10,704 nt of DNA from Fidelibacterota bacterium (GCA_016937825.1 JAFGVT010000188.1:1-10704); one strand, 5' to 3'; positions 1 through 6,890 are shown, counted from the first letter of the stretch. Numbers and translations are program-made. Notes: a model not told the origin generated them from the letters alone.

Positions 1-450
1 GAGGAAATTCAGATAAATGATGCGGTCGGGGTACATCATCGCGAAGCCGAGCAGGATCCCGTAGATCGCGCCCGAGGCCCCGATGATCGGGATCGTCGAA
101 GCGGGTTGGATCACGGCGGAGAGTATCCCGGCCCCGATCCCGCTGATGAAGTAGAATTTTAGAAAGAATTTCGTTCCCCACTGGCGCTCAAGTTCGGTTC
201 CGAACATCCACAAAGCGAACATGTTGAAGAACAGATGCATGAATCCGCCGTGAAGGAACATATAGGTCAGGGGCTGCCAGAGAAAGAAGCTTTTCAGGAA
301 CAGCTCGGGAACGAGGCCGCCGTAGACGATCATATAGCGGTTCAGCTGGGGAAGCAGCAGGCCGATCAGGAAAATGGCGGCGTTGCCGATAAGCAGGAAA
401 CGAATGCCGGGCGTGAGCTGCCGGCGTAATTGAAAACGATAATAATTCAT
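1..450 (-). CDS. Rhomboid-family intramembrane serine protease, N-terminal 150 residues (runs off the left edge)
   Basis: Reading the minus strand from the ATG at 450-448 gives 150 uninterrupted residues up to base 1; the C-terminal part, including the usual catalytic His helix, lies outside the window. A hydrophobic first segment lies at about residues 17-34. It is followed by the rhomboid signature H67-x4-H72-x3-N76 and then by GASGA at 124-128, where Ser126 is the expected nucleophile. The W-R-type motif of loop L1 is not obvious. Rhomboids cleave transmembrane substrates within the membrane; the substrate here cannot be told. The start codon overlaps the recO stop as ATGA, which indicates translational coupling and co-transcription with recO and proS. 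Whether the protein is catalytically complete cannot be judged from the visible part. Confidence 0.9.
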   Translation of the reverse strand, partial: MNYYRFQLRRQLTPGIRFLLIGNAAIFLIGLLLPQLNRYMIVYGGLVPELFLKSFFLWQPLTYMFLHGGFMHLFFNMFALWMFGTELERQWGTKFFLKFYFISGIGAGILSAVIQPASTIPIIGASGAIYGILLGFAMMYPDRIIYLNFL

Positions 451-1190
451 AAGACCTTTCTCAGTATGTCTACGGATCTCAGGGTTCTGCAGGAATCGAA
501 TCTCGCCGCAAGCGCATTCCACAGGATCCGGTTTATCAGGGTGCCGGTTTCCGGGGCGGCGGCAAGATCGGGGAGTTGTTCCGGAATGCCTGCCGACAAC
601 ACCTGAAGTAACGACACAAGGGGTGCTTCAAGTTCCCAGGGAGCGGAAGTTTCGCTCCGGCAGTCCCCGCAGTGAAGGCGGCCGGAACGGGGAAGGAAAG
701 ATCCCCCTGTCAGGGGCGCCCCGCATTGATGGCAAACGCCGGTGTCAAAGGCCTGGCCTTCGATCTCCATGAAGCGCAGAAGGAAATGCCAGTGCGCCAT
801 TTTCGGCGGCACGCCGCTTTCGATGGCGTTCAGTACCTCGTGGATCAGGTTGAATAATGGAATGTTTTGCTGTTCCTCGAGTTCTTTGTACAATATCTCA
901 AGAATGACCGATCCGTAGAGGATGGCTTCGGGATTCTGCTTCAGGCGCGTATATGGACAGAGGTACTCGGCATTGGCCAGGAACTGGTAGGGCCGGTCCT
1001 TTTTTTCATTGAAATGGACATTCAGGAGAGAGAAGGGTTCGATCAATCCTTTGAAGGGACTTTTTGCGGAGCGCACGCCCTTGGCTATCAGGATCATTTT
1101 TCCGTAATCCCGTGAAAAACAATGGACGTTCGCGGAAGACTCCCCGCTTGGATTGATCTTCAGGACGAATGCGTGTGTATTTTGCAGCAT
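447..1190 (-). CDS. recO: DNA repair protein RecO
   Basis: This 247-residue protein has the normal RecO length. It starts with an OB-fold N-terminus (residues 1-80), including the family pattern G16-E-S-S and the segment DYGKMILIAKGVR at 29-41. A helical domain follows, with a four-cysteine zinc-binding element at C153-x2-C156 and C174-x2-C177. RecO acts with RecR (and often RecF) to load RecA onto SSB-coated single-stranded DNA and to anneal strands, so it works with the RecA encoded further along this window, although that is a separate unit on the other strand. The gene lies 43 bases after proS. No convincing Shine-Dalgarno precedes the ATG at 1190-1188, so translation may depend on upstream coupling. 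The stop overlaps the rhomboid start by 4 bases. Confidence 0.95.
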   Translation of the reverse strand: MLQNTHAFVLKINPSGESSANVHCFSRDYGKMILIAKGVRSAKSPFKGLIEPFSLLNVHFNEKKDRPYQFLANAEYLCPYTRLKQNPEAILYGSVILEILYKELEEQQNIPLFNLIHEVLNAIESGVPPKMAHWHFLLRFMEIEGQAFDTGVCHQCGAPLTGGSFLPRSGRLHCGDCRSETSAPWELEAPLVSLLQVLSAGIPEQLPDLAAAPETGTLINRILWNALAARFDSCRTLRSVDILRKVL

Positions 1191-1233
1191 AGTATTTTAA
1201 AAATAAGCCCTGGTCGTGACACAAACGGCAGGA

Positions 1234-2664
1234 TCAATAGGCCTTTGCGATGATGACTTGCCGGGAGGTCTTTCTTCCGGTATAAAAACAGGTGCCTTCA
1301 GAGCCATCCTGCCCGAAAGGAATGCAGCGGATCGTTGCTTTGGTCTCTTCCTGGATCGTCCGTTCGTCATCGCCGCTTCCGTCCCAGTATGCCCGGGCAA
1401 ACCCGCCGTCGGCCGTTGCGGCCTTCAGTTCGTCATAGCTTGAAATATCCTGCGTATTATCGTCACGGAAAGCAAGGCGGTTCCTGTACATGCTGTCCTG
1501 AATGGTGTCGAGCAAGCCGCCGACGGATTCCAGGAAGGACTCCCGGGACTGCAGGGTTTTTTCGCCGGTATCCCGGCGTACGACGACAAGCTTGTCGTTT
1601 GCGACATCCCGAGGGCCGGCTTCCACGCGCAGGGGGACGCCCTTCATTTCCCAGTCGTTGAATTTGTACCCGGGTGAAAGGGTTTCCCGCGTGTCGACGT
1701 GGAAACGCACGTTCAGGGATCCCAGCGAGCGGGTGATCTTATCGACATAGTCCGTCACCGCGGACTTGGTGGCCTCATCGCGGTAGATGGGCACGATCAC
1801 GACCTGGTAGGGGGCGAGTTTCGGAGGGAGGATAAGTCCCTTGTCATCGCCGTGGGCCATGATCAGGGCGCCGACCAGGCGGGTGCTGACGCCCCAGCTG
1901 GAAGCGTAAACATATTCGGTTTCGTTCTTTTCATTCTGGAACATGACGTCAAAGGCTTTGGCGAAATTTTGTCCGAGATAATGGCTTGTTCCGGACTGCA
2001 GGGCGCGCTTGTCGCCCATCATGGCTTCGATGGTATAGGTGTCAACGGCGCCGGCGAACTTTTCATTTTCGGTCTTTTTCCCGACGATGACCGGAACGGC
2101 CATATAATTTTCGGCGAAGGTCCGGTAAACGTCGATCATTTTCAGGGCTTCTTCCACCGCTTCGTCTCCGGTCGCGTGGGCGGTGTGACCTTCCTGCCAG
2201 AGAAATTCCGTGGTTCTCAGGAACATCCGGGTCCGCATTTCCCAGCGGACGACGTTTGCCCACTGGTTGATCAGGATCGGAAGATCGCGATACGAGTTGA
2301 TCCATTTTTTATACATCGACCAGATGATCGTTTCGGACGTGGGCCGGATCACCAGCGGTTCCTCAAGCTTTTTCCCTCCGCCGTGCGTTACGACGGCAAG
2401 TTCGGGAGCGAACCCTTCCACATGGTCGGCCTCTTTCTTTAAAAAACTTTCCGGAATGAGCATGGGGAAATAAGCATTGACATGTCCGGTATCCTTGAAC
2501 ATCCGGTCAAGTACGGACTGGATGTTCTCCCAGATCGCATACCCGTAGGGGCGAATGACCATACATCCTTTCACCGGGGAATAATCCGCCAGTTCGGCTT
2601 TCTGTACGACATCGGTGTACCATTTTGCATAATCCTGCGATTGGGGGGTAACGCCTTTACTCAT
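1234..2664 (-). CDS. proS: Prolyl-tRNA synthetase, archaeal/eukaryotic-type (ProS type 3)
   Basis: This cytoplasmic enzyme charges tRNA-Pro with proline using ATP. The 476 residues match the short class II ProRS form found in archaea, eukaryotes and some bacteria; the inserted editing domain of the E. coli-type enzyme is absent. Motif 1 spans about residues 33-71. RPTSET lies at 107-112, motif 2 runs from R140 to E158, and motif 3 lies around 256-274 with Arg262. The anticodon-binding domain follows from about 288. The type-specific C-terminal domain carries two cysteines near the end and finishes in IIAKAY, as expected for this class. The start is fixed by AAAGGA (2675-2670) five bases before the ATG. 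It is the first gene of the minus-strand unit proS-recO-rhomboid. Confidence 0.96.
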   Translation of the reverse strand: MSKGVTPQSQDYAKWYTDVVQKAELADYSPVKGCMVIRPYGYAIWENIQSVLDRMFKDTGHVNAYFPMLIPESFLKKEADHVEGFAPELAVVTHGGGKKLEEPLVIRPTSETIIWSMYKKWINSYRDLPILINQWANVVRWEMRTRMFLRTTEFLWQEGHTAHATGDEAVEEALKMIDVYRTFAENYMAVPVIVGKKTENEKFAGAVDTYTIEAMMGDKRALQSGTSHYLGQNFAKAFDVMFQNEKNETEYVYASSWGVSTRLVGALIMAHGDDKGLILPPKLAPYQVVIVPIYRDEATKSAVTDYVDKITRSLGSLNVRFHVDTRETLSPGYKFNDWEMKGVPLRVEAGPRDVANDKLVVVRRDTGEKTLQSRESFLESVGGLLDTIQDSMYRNRLAFRDDNTQDISSYDELKAATADGGFARAYWDGSGDDERTIQEETKATIRCIPFGQDGSEGTCFYTGRKTSRQVIIAKAY

Positions 2665-2694
2665 GTGTGTCCTTTCGTATACGAGGGCTCTGGG

Positions 2695-2719
2695 TTCACG
2701 CTTCGGGTCAACGCGTGAA
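2695..2719. promoter_or_regulatory. Inverted repeat at the predicted proS promoter/leader start
   Basis: TTCACGC (2695-2701) and GCGTGAA (2713-2719) form a perfect 7-bp inverted repeat with an 11-base spacer. It touches the candidate -10 box and covers the predicted transcription start. It could be an operator, or part of a hairpin at the start of the proS mRNA if transcription begins slightly further upstream. It does not resemble a T-box. Confidence 0.4.
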
Positions 2720-2746
2720 TTTAGAGGGAAAAAGCGTAAATTGCAA
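2718..2746 (-). promoter_or_regulatory. Candidate sigma70-like promoter for proS
   Basis: On the minus strand, TTGCAA (2746-2741) and TAAATT (2723-2718) are separated by exactly 17 bases. Each matches the -35 or -10 consensus at four of six positions. Transcription would begin near 2711, giving a leader of about 45-50 bases before proS. This is motif inspection only. Confidence 0.4.
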
Positions 2747-2883
2747 GGCTTATGGAATAAGGAATTCGCACAGGCGGACCCCTTGCGCGCCTCCTTCGGC
2801 CGCGGAATGCAGGTCCTTTAATTGCAAATGAAAATGCCGGATTGGCGTGATAATTGTGGAAAAAAGATAAAAAATCAATTGAA

Positions 2884-2912
2884 TTGTTTCAAAAATTTGT
2901 GCAAATTAAAAA
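2884..2912 (+). promoter_or_regulatory. Weak candidate promoter with internal dyad for the plus-strand cluster
   Basis: TTGTTT (2884-2889) and TAAAAA (2907-2912) are 17 bases apart and match sigma70 boxes only moderately (three and four of six). Between them lies the near-palindrome AATTTG-TG-CAAATT (2894-2907), where an operator would be expected. A second short dyad, TGAT-AA-ATCA, lies just downstream at 2916-2925. Other boxes could be drawn in this AT-rich DNA, so the promoter call is tentative; the dyads are directly visible. Confidence 0.28.
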
Positions 2913-2958
2913 GATTGATAAATCACGATACTAAACAGTTTTTGGTAATTTGAAACAA
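2884..2958. repeat. 10-bp inverted repeat pair upstream of the deacetylase gene
   Basis: TTGTTTCAAA at 2884-2893 is the exact reverse complement of TTTGAAACAA at 2949-2958. The arms are 55 bases apart, and the right arm directly abuts the AAGGAG ribosome binding site. This fits a pair of binding sites for one regulator (looping repression). If transcription starts upstream of 2884, it could instead be an mRNA stem that affects access to the ribosome binding site. Confidence 0.5.
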
Positions 2959-2969
2959 AAGGAGCGAAC

Positions 2970-3767
2970 ATGAAGTTTTTACGCCGAACCGCGAAAGACG
3001 TAAAACGTGTTGATCATCTCGAAGGGATTTTTCCGGACTGGAAAGAGAAGGAAACCTGGCTTTTTATCGGTCCCCATGACGATGATATCGTCCTCGGAGC
3101 AGGCATCACCCTGCGTTCGGCCATCGAGGCGGGCGTGGATGTGTATGCGCTCGTATCGACGGACGGAGGCATGGGATACTGCCACATGGAGCAGGAACAC
3201 ACCATCGGCAAGATCCGTCAGAAAGAAACGGTGGATTCCTTTAAGATCCTCGGACTGCCCGAAGACCATATTTTCTTTGCGAACATTCCCGATTGCGATA
3301 CGACGTCCTATGTCGGCCGCCGGAAGGCAAAACCGGGAGAGCCCGCCATCAAAGGGTATACCGGTTTGCAGAATGCCTTTACCTATTACATCCGCAAGGT
3401 ACAGCCTACCCGTATCTTCCTCCCGACAGGCGAAGACCTGCATCCCGATCACAAGATCGTCTACCAGGAAGTCCTGATCTCCATGTTCCATGCGGGCGGA
3501 AATATCTGGCCGGAACTGGGCGGCCCCGCAGCAACACCCATGGCCTATGAATTTGGTGTTTACTGCGATTTTGCCGGCGCACCCAATCTCAAGATCGAAG
3601 CCGATCCTCAGGTCTTTCAGAAAAAGCTGGACGGGATCCTGGCTTACAAATCCCAGGAACAGATCGCATCCCTGGTGGAAGGCGTAAAAGCCGGCGGTCC
3701 TCTGGAATATATCCGCGAGATCGAATTCAGGTTCTATTCGGTCAACAATTACAAGGACCTGTTCTAA
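2970..3767 (+). CDS. PIG-L/LmbE-family zinc-dependent N-deacetylase
   Basis: This 265-residue cytoplasmic protein has no signal peptide. PIG-L/LmbE enzymes remove acyl groups from N-acylated amino sugars or similar conjugates (MshB, BshB, PIG-L). The family motif AHPDDE appears as PHDDD at 35-39. By analogy with MshB, His36 and Asp39 are zinc ligands and Asp38 is the catalytic base. The second motif, HPDH at 158-161, supplies His158 and the third zinc ligand His161. The Pro to Asp change at 37 is unusual, but no key residue is lost. The start follows AAGGAG with five bases of spacing. It is the first gene of the cluster, followed by a strong terminator-like hairpin before the next gene. The substrate is unknown. 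A deacetylase for an N-acetylhexosamine or its phosphate fits the SIS and ROK neighbours; thiol-cofactor or antibiotic roles remain possible. Confidence 0.88.
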   Translation: MKFLRRTAKDVKRVDHLEGIFPDWKEKETWLFIGPHDDDIVLGAGITLRSAIEAGVDVYALVSTDGGMGYCHMEQEHTIGKIRQKETVDSFKILGLPEDHIFFANIPDCDTTSYVGRRKAKPGEPAIKGYTGLQNAFTYYIRKVQPTRIFLPTGEDLHPDHKIVYQEVLISMFHAGGNIWPELGGPAATPMAYEFGVYCDFAGAPNLKIEADPQVFQKKLDGILAYKSQEQIASLVEGVKAGGPLEYIREIEFRFYSVNNYKDLF

Positions 3768-3780
3768 ATTCATGCGTAAA

Positions 3781-3808
3781 GGACGCAGGGAACTGCGTCC
3801 TTTTTTTT
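3781..3808 (+). terminator. Strong intrinsic terminator between the first and second cluster genes
   Basis: GGACGCAG (3781-3788) and CTGCGTCC (3793-3800) pair perfectly over 8 bp around a GGAA loop and are followed by eight T residues (3801-3808). It begins 13 bases after the deacetylase stop. The next gene's AGGAG ribosome binding site starts at the base immediately after the T run, so the hairpin lies in the leader of that gene. It may act as an attenuator or partial terminator. Confidence 0.88.
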
Positions 3809-3818
3809 AGGAGTATTT

Positions 3819-4598
3819 TTGGAACCTTCAGCGTTACGACATTTTTCGCATCCCGGGGGTAAAAAAGTCCTGTATTGCGGCGATGACGATGTGGACCTGG
3901 CCGCCGTTTACCTTTCCTCGATCCTGAATGCGGAAGGATATGATCTCGATTATGTCCCTTCCCGGCTCCCTTTCCCGCCGGAACTTGATCCGGCCGCCTA
4001 CGATCTGATCATTTTCAGCGATTATCCCAGGGCGCAGGTCCGGGATGAGGACATGGAAAAGATCGCTGCGCAGGTGCTTCGGGGCGCATCATTCCTGATG
4101 ATCGGGGGCTGGGAGTCCTTTACCGGTCTGAACATTGAATACCGGAGGTCCCCGCTGGAAGCCCTGCTTCCGGTGTATCTTCAGGATACGGACGACCGGC
4201 GGAATGTCTCGCAGGGCATCGTCGTGCTGCCGGCGGAAAGGGGAAAGGCCCTCACGGACGGACTCGATTGGGAGCATCCCGCCCTGATCGGCGGATACAA
4301 CGCCTTCAGGCCCAAAGAAGAGGCCGGGGTCCGTCTGAACGGCTACCGGCTGGTGATCTCCGCAGCGCGCGGCGTCATCAGGGTGGAACCTTCCGCGACG
4401 CCGATCCCGCTTCTGGTGACGGGGCGGGCGGGCAAGGGGAAGACAGCCGCTCTGGCGTTCGATCTTGCGCCGCACTGGATCGGAGGATTCGTGGACTGGG
4501 GAATGGAACGGAAACGCGTCGAATTCAATCAGGGGTTCATTGAGGTCGGTAATCAGTATTACCGTTTTGTTAAAAATCTGATCGCTGACATGTTCTGA
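3819..4598 (+). CDS. Glutamine-amidotransferase-fold protein (GATase1-like/DUF1355-type), apparently without glutaminase nucleophile
   Basis: The gene starts at TTG (3819-3821), chosen because AGGAG (3809-3813) lies five bases upstream and no ATG fits better; the product is 259 residues. It begins with an alpha/beta Rossmann-like segment (VLYCGDDDVD at 17-26) and has a strand-turn region IGGWESFTG at 95-103, followed by a SPLEALLPV segment at 111-119. This is the pattern of class I glutamine amidotransferase-like proteins of the PF07090 type. The usual nucleophile elbow G-x-C-x-G reads G-G-W-E-S here, so glutamine hydrolysis is unlikely. No signal peptide or membrane segment is seen. It sits between the deacetylase and a phosphofructokinase, 29 bases before the latter's start. 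A binding, scaffolding or ThuA-like sugar-related role is possible; the function is unknown. Confidence 0.72.
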   Translation: MEPSALRHFSHPGGKKVLYCGDDDVDLAAVYLSSILNAEGYDLDYVPSRLPFPPELDPAAYDLIIFSDYPRAQVRDEDMEKIAAQVLRGASFLMIGGWESFTGLNIEYRRSPLEALLPVYLQDTDDRRNVSQGIVVLPAERGKALTDGLDWEHPALIGGYNAFRPKEEAGVRLNGYRLVISAARGVIRVEPSATPIPLLVTGRAGKGKTAALAFDLAPHWIGGFVDWGMERKRVEFNQGFIEVGNQYYRFVKNLIADMF

Positions 4599-4627
4599 CA
4601 TGTTGTCGAATGAAGGAGCTTTGTACG

Positions 4628-5833
4628 ATGAAAGGAAATGCCATTGTCGCCCAAACCGGCGGGCCCACCGCGGTGATCAATTCCAGTCTGGCCGGGATCA
4701 TTTCTCAGTGTCTGAAAGAAGAGAACATTGAACAGATATGGGGTTGTCATTTCGGAATGAAAGGCCTGCTGGAAGAGGATTTTATCGATCTTTCGGATGC
4801 CCCCCTCGAACGGCTGCGCCATACGCCGGGGAGTGCCCTGGGATCTTCCAGGATAAAGCTGAAAGCGGAAAATATGCCGCGCGTTCTTGAGGTGTTCAAA
4901 AAATACAACATCCGTTATTTTTTCGGTATCGGCGGCGACGATACCCAGCTGAACGTGTACGAAGTGGAAAAATACTGCCGCGAACAAGGCTATGACTTCT
5001 GCGGCATGGGCTGTCCGAAAACCGTGGACAACGATCTGCCTCTGACCGACCATACGCCCGGTTTCCCTTCGGCCGCGCGCTATACGGCCCTTTCGGTGTT
5101 CCAGGGCGGACGTTTGACCCGGGATATGCAGAAAGTGGACCAGTTCGTCATCTATCAGACGATCGGCCGCAGCGCAGGCTGGCTGGCTGCCGCGCCCTAT
5201 GCGTTCAAGGACAGCGAGCAGGAACCCCCGCACATCGTTCTGATACCCGAAGTGCCGTTCAATGAAGACAAGTTCATCGCGTTCTTCGACGAATGCTATA
5301 AAAAGTACGGCCACGTTTCGATCATCTGCGGAGAAGGCGTGACGGACGAAGAAGGGAACGCGGTGTCCGCGACCCGGGTCAAGGATGATTTCGGCAACAA
5401 GGAATTCGGTGCGATGGGCGGCGTTTCAGTCGGGATGGAGATCCATAAGATCATATCCCGGGCTTTCCCGGATCTGCGCGGAGAGTTCCAGGTAACCGAA
5501 TCCCTGCCGATGTGTGCGGACGACCGCACCGTTGATATCGATGTCGAAGAAGCGTTTATGCTGGGAGCCAAAGCCGCCGAACTGGCGGCGAAAGGAAGAT
5601 CGGGATTGATGACGGTCATCGTCCGTGAACCCGGCCCCGACTATAAGGTCCGGATCGATACCGTTCCGCTCAGCGCCGTCGGCGGCAAGCAGAAACCGAT
5701 CCCGCCGGAATATATTGCAGAGAACGGCATGAACATGACGCCCGCGTTCAAGACCTATATCGTGCCGCTCGTCGGTCCGAAGCCGGATTATGCCGACCTG
5801 GACCTCTGCCGGAAAGTAAAGAAGATCGTTTAA
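4628..5833 (+). CDS. 6-phosphofructokinase, pyrophosphate-dependent type
   Basis: The product is 401 residues from the ATG at 4628, preceded by AAGGAG (4613-4618). An in-frame ATG at 4610 would overlap that site and is rejected. PfkA-family signatures are clear: AQTGGPTAVINSS at 8-20 for the phosphate-donor loop, GGDDT at 102-106 and PKTVDND at 130-136 with the catalytic Asp. ATP enzymes carry GGDGS and PGTIDND at these positions. Asp105 and Lys131 are the classic marks of PPi-dependent enzymes, so the donor is probably pyrophosphate and the reaction reversible. The length is that of the long PPi-type group rather than the 320-residue E. coli PfkA. The usual G-x-x-QRGG substrate loop is not seen; the equivalent stretch reads LPMCADDRTVDID, so the sugar-phosphate substrate may differ from fructose 6-phosphate. 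It is followed by the SIS gene after 21 bases. Confidence 0.87.
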   Translation: MKGNAIVAQTGGPTAVINSSLAGIISQCLKEENIEQIWGCHFGMKGLLEEDFIDLSDAPLERLRHTPGSALGSSRIKLKAENMPRVLEVFKKYNIRYFFGIGGDDTQLNVYEVEKYCREQGYDFCGMGCPKTVDNDLPLTDHTPGFPSAARYTALSVFQGGRLTRDMQKVDQFVIYQTIGRSAGWLAAAPYAFKDSEQEPPHIVLIPEVPFNEDKFIAFFDECYKKYGHVSIICGEGVTDEEGNAVSATRVKDDFGNKEFGAMGGVSVGMEIHKIISRAFPDLRGEFQVTESLPMCADDRTVDIDVEEAFMLGAKAAELAAKGRSGLMTVIVREPGPDYKVRIDTVPLSAVGGKQKPIPPEYIAENGMNMTPAFKTYIVPLVGPKPDYADLDLCRKVKKIV

Positions 5834-5854
5834 CCCCTCAGCAAGGAAAGAGAC

Positions 5855-6862
5855 ATGAAACTACAGGATCAAAAATATGCGCAATACGCGCTTTGCAGAG
5901 AAATGCTTGAAACGGTGGACATTATCCGGAATTTCAGAACGAAGGACCTCTCCCAAGCCGTTGAATCGCTGAAAAAAACGGGAAAGCTTTTCATGACAGG
6001 GGAGGGCTCCTCCAGAATATTCCCCGCCAAACATACGATAAACCTGATCCAGAAGAACGGATTTCCCCTGACCGCCTATACGGAAGGAAGCCGCCAGGCG
6101 GCGGAGCTGAAGCTGGATGACTTTACCCTGTTCGGGGCTTCGAATTCGGGAAAGACCAAAGAGGTCATTTCCCTTTTCAGGAATAAAAAGACAGCTGCGA
6201 AATTTGCGCTTATCGCCCATCCCGATACTCCTCTCGGGGCGCTCAGCGACGATGAATACGTCCTGAACTGCGGTAAGGAAGACGCAGTGGCGGCAACAAA
6301 AAGCGTGATCGAGCAGGCGCTTTTCTACCATCAGCTGATCAAGAGCTATCTCGGGGCGTCCTGCGACAAGACCATGGCCGAGCTCGCCGACAAGTCGCGG
6401 CAGGTCCTTGAAATGGAGATCGATCCCGAATTGATCCGGATCATCGCCAACGCCCCCGTGATCTATTTTGCGGGAAGGAATGTGGGCGCGGCGGAAGAAG
6501 CGACCCTGAAGACCAATGAGATCACGCGTAAAAAATCGGCCTACCTCGAAGGGACCTATGCCGTACACGGAATTGAAGAAGTGATGAACAAGAACGAAGT
6601 CGTCATCGTGATCGATCCGTATAAAGAAGAGGAAGAGAAATTCAAAGAAGTGCTTGCGGACGGCGTAGGCATGAACGTGATCGCGATCGCAGACCATGAT
6701 ACGGTCTTCCCCACGATCCGGATCCCCTCGCTGCACTGCTATGACGCGTACCTGCAGCTGCAGGCCTGCTGGAATGTGCTGGTTGAAGTCGGCATCGCCT
6801 CCGGTGTCGACCTGGATCACCCGACGCGCGCCCGTAAGGTCGGGAACGAGTTTGTCGCTTAA
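5855..6862 (+). CDS. Double-SIS-domain sugar-phosphate isomerase/deaminase-like protein (GlmS C-half/AgaS/FrlB-like)
   Basis: The 335 residues form two SIS domains. The first carries GEGSSR at 49-54 and SNSGKTKE at 96-103, which bind the sugar phosphate, and VAATKS at 145-150, like VASTKA of GlmS. The second begins near 200 (FAGRNVG at 205-211). By position, Glu215, Lys219, Glu222 and His239 align with the E. coli GlmS isomerase residues Glu481, Lys485, Glu488 and His504, so an aldose-ketose isomerase, deaminase or deglycase activity is likely. There is no N-terminal Ntn glutaminase domain, so it should not make glucosamine 6-phosphate from glutamine. The likely direction is breakdown of an amino-sugar phosphate or fructosamine phosphate. 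AAGGA at 5843-5847 sets the start. It lies between phosphofructokinase and ROK kinase genes, which supports a role in feeding hexose phosphate to glycolysis. The exact substrate is not identifiable. Confidence 0.85.
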   Translation: MKLQDQKYAQYALCREMLETVDIIRNFRTKDLSQAVESLKKTGKLFMTGEGSSRIFPAKHTINLIQKNGFPLTAYTEGSRQAAELKLDDFTLFGASNSGKTKEVISLFRNKKTAAKFALIAHPDTPLGALSDDEYVLNCGKEDAVAATKSVIEQALFYHQLIKSYLGASCDKTMAELADKSRQVLEMEIDPELIRIIANAPVIYFAGRNVGAAEEATLKTNEITRKKSAYLEGTYAVHGIEEVMNKNEVVIVIDPYKEEEEKFKEVLADGVGMNVIAIADHDTVFPTIRIPSLHCYDAYLQLQACWNVLVEVGIASGVDLDHPTRARKVGNEFVA

Positions 6863-6890
6863 ACAATAAACAAAAAAAAGGAATAAAAGT

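Larger units (their letters stand above)
2665..2969. other. Divergent intergenic region between proS and the amino-sugar-like cluster
   Basis: These 305 bases contain no plausible gene. The proS side holds its ribosome binding site, an inverted repeat and a candidate promoter. The middle (about 2771-2816) is GC-rich and can form an imperfect hairpin closed by GGACC/GGTCC, followed by TTTAATT, which is too weak for me to call a terminator. The right half (about 2820-2960) is strongly AT-rich and carries several dyads that may serve the plus-strand cluster. It ends in AAGGAG (2959-2964), five bases before the deacetylase ATG. Confidence 0.7.

Noticed and set aside
2771..2825. Intrinsic terminator in the divergent intergenic region
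   Set aside because: The GGACC/GGTCC-closed hairpin is imperfect and its trailing TTTAATT is not a proper T run; no upstream plus-strand gene needs it.
2665..2830. T-box riboswitch in the proS leader
   Set aside because: No T-box sequence (AGGGTGG-ACCGCG type) or antiterminator/terminator pair is visible on the minus strand, and the predicted leader is only about 50 bases.
2979..3773. Long antisense open frame opposite the deacetylase gene
   Set aside because: It mirrors the codon structure of the real gene, has no recognisable domain and lacks a ribosome binding site. The same applies to long antisense frames at 5861-6820 and 8095-8901.
4610..4627. Alternative phosphofructokinase start at the in-frame ATG 4610
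   Set aside because: It would overlap the AAGGAG ribosome binding site at 4613-4618, which is well placed for the ATG at 4628, and the family N-terminus begins there.
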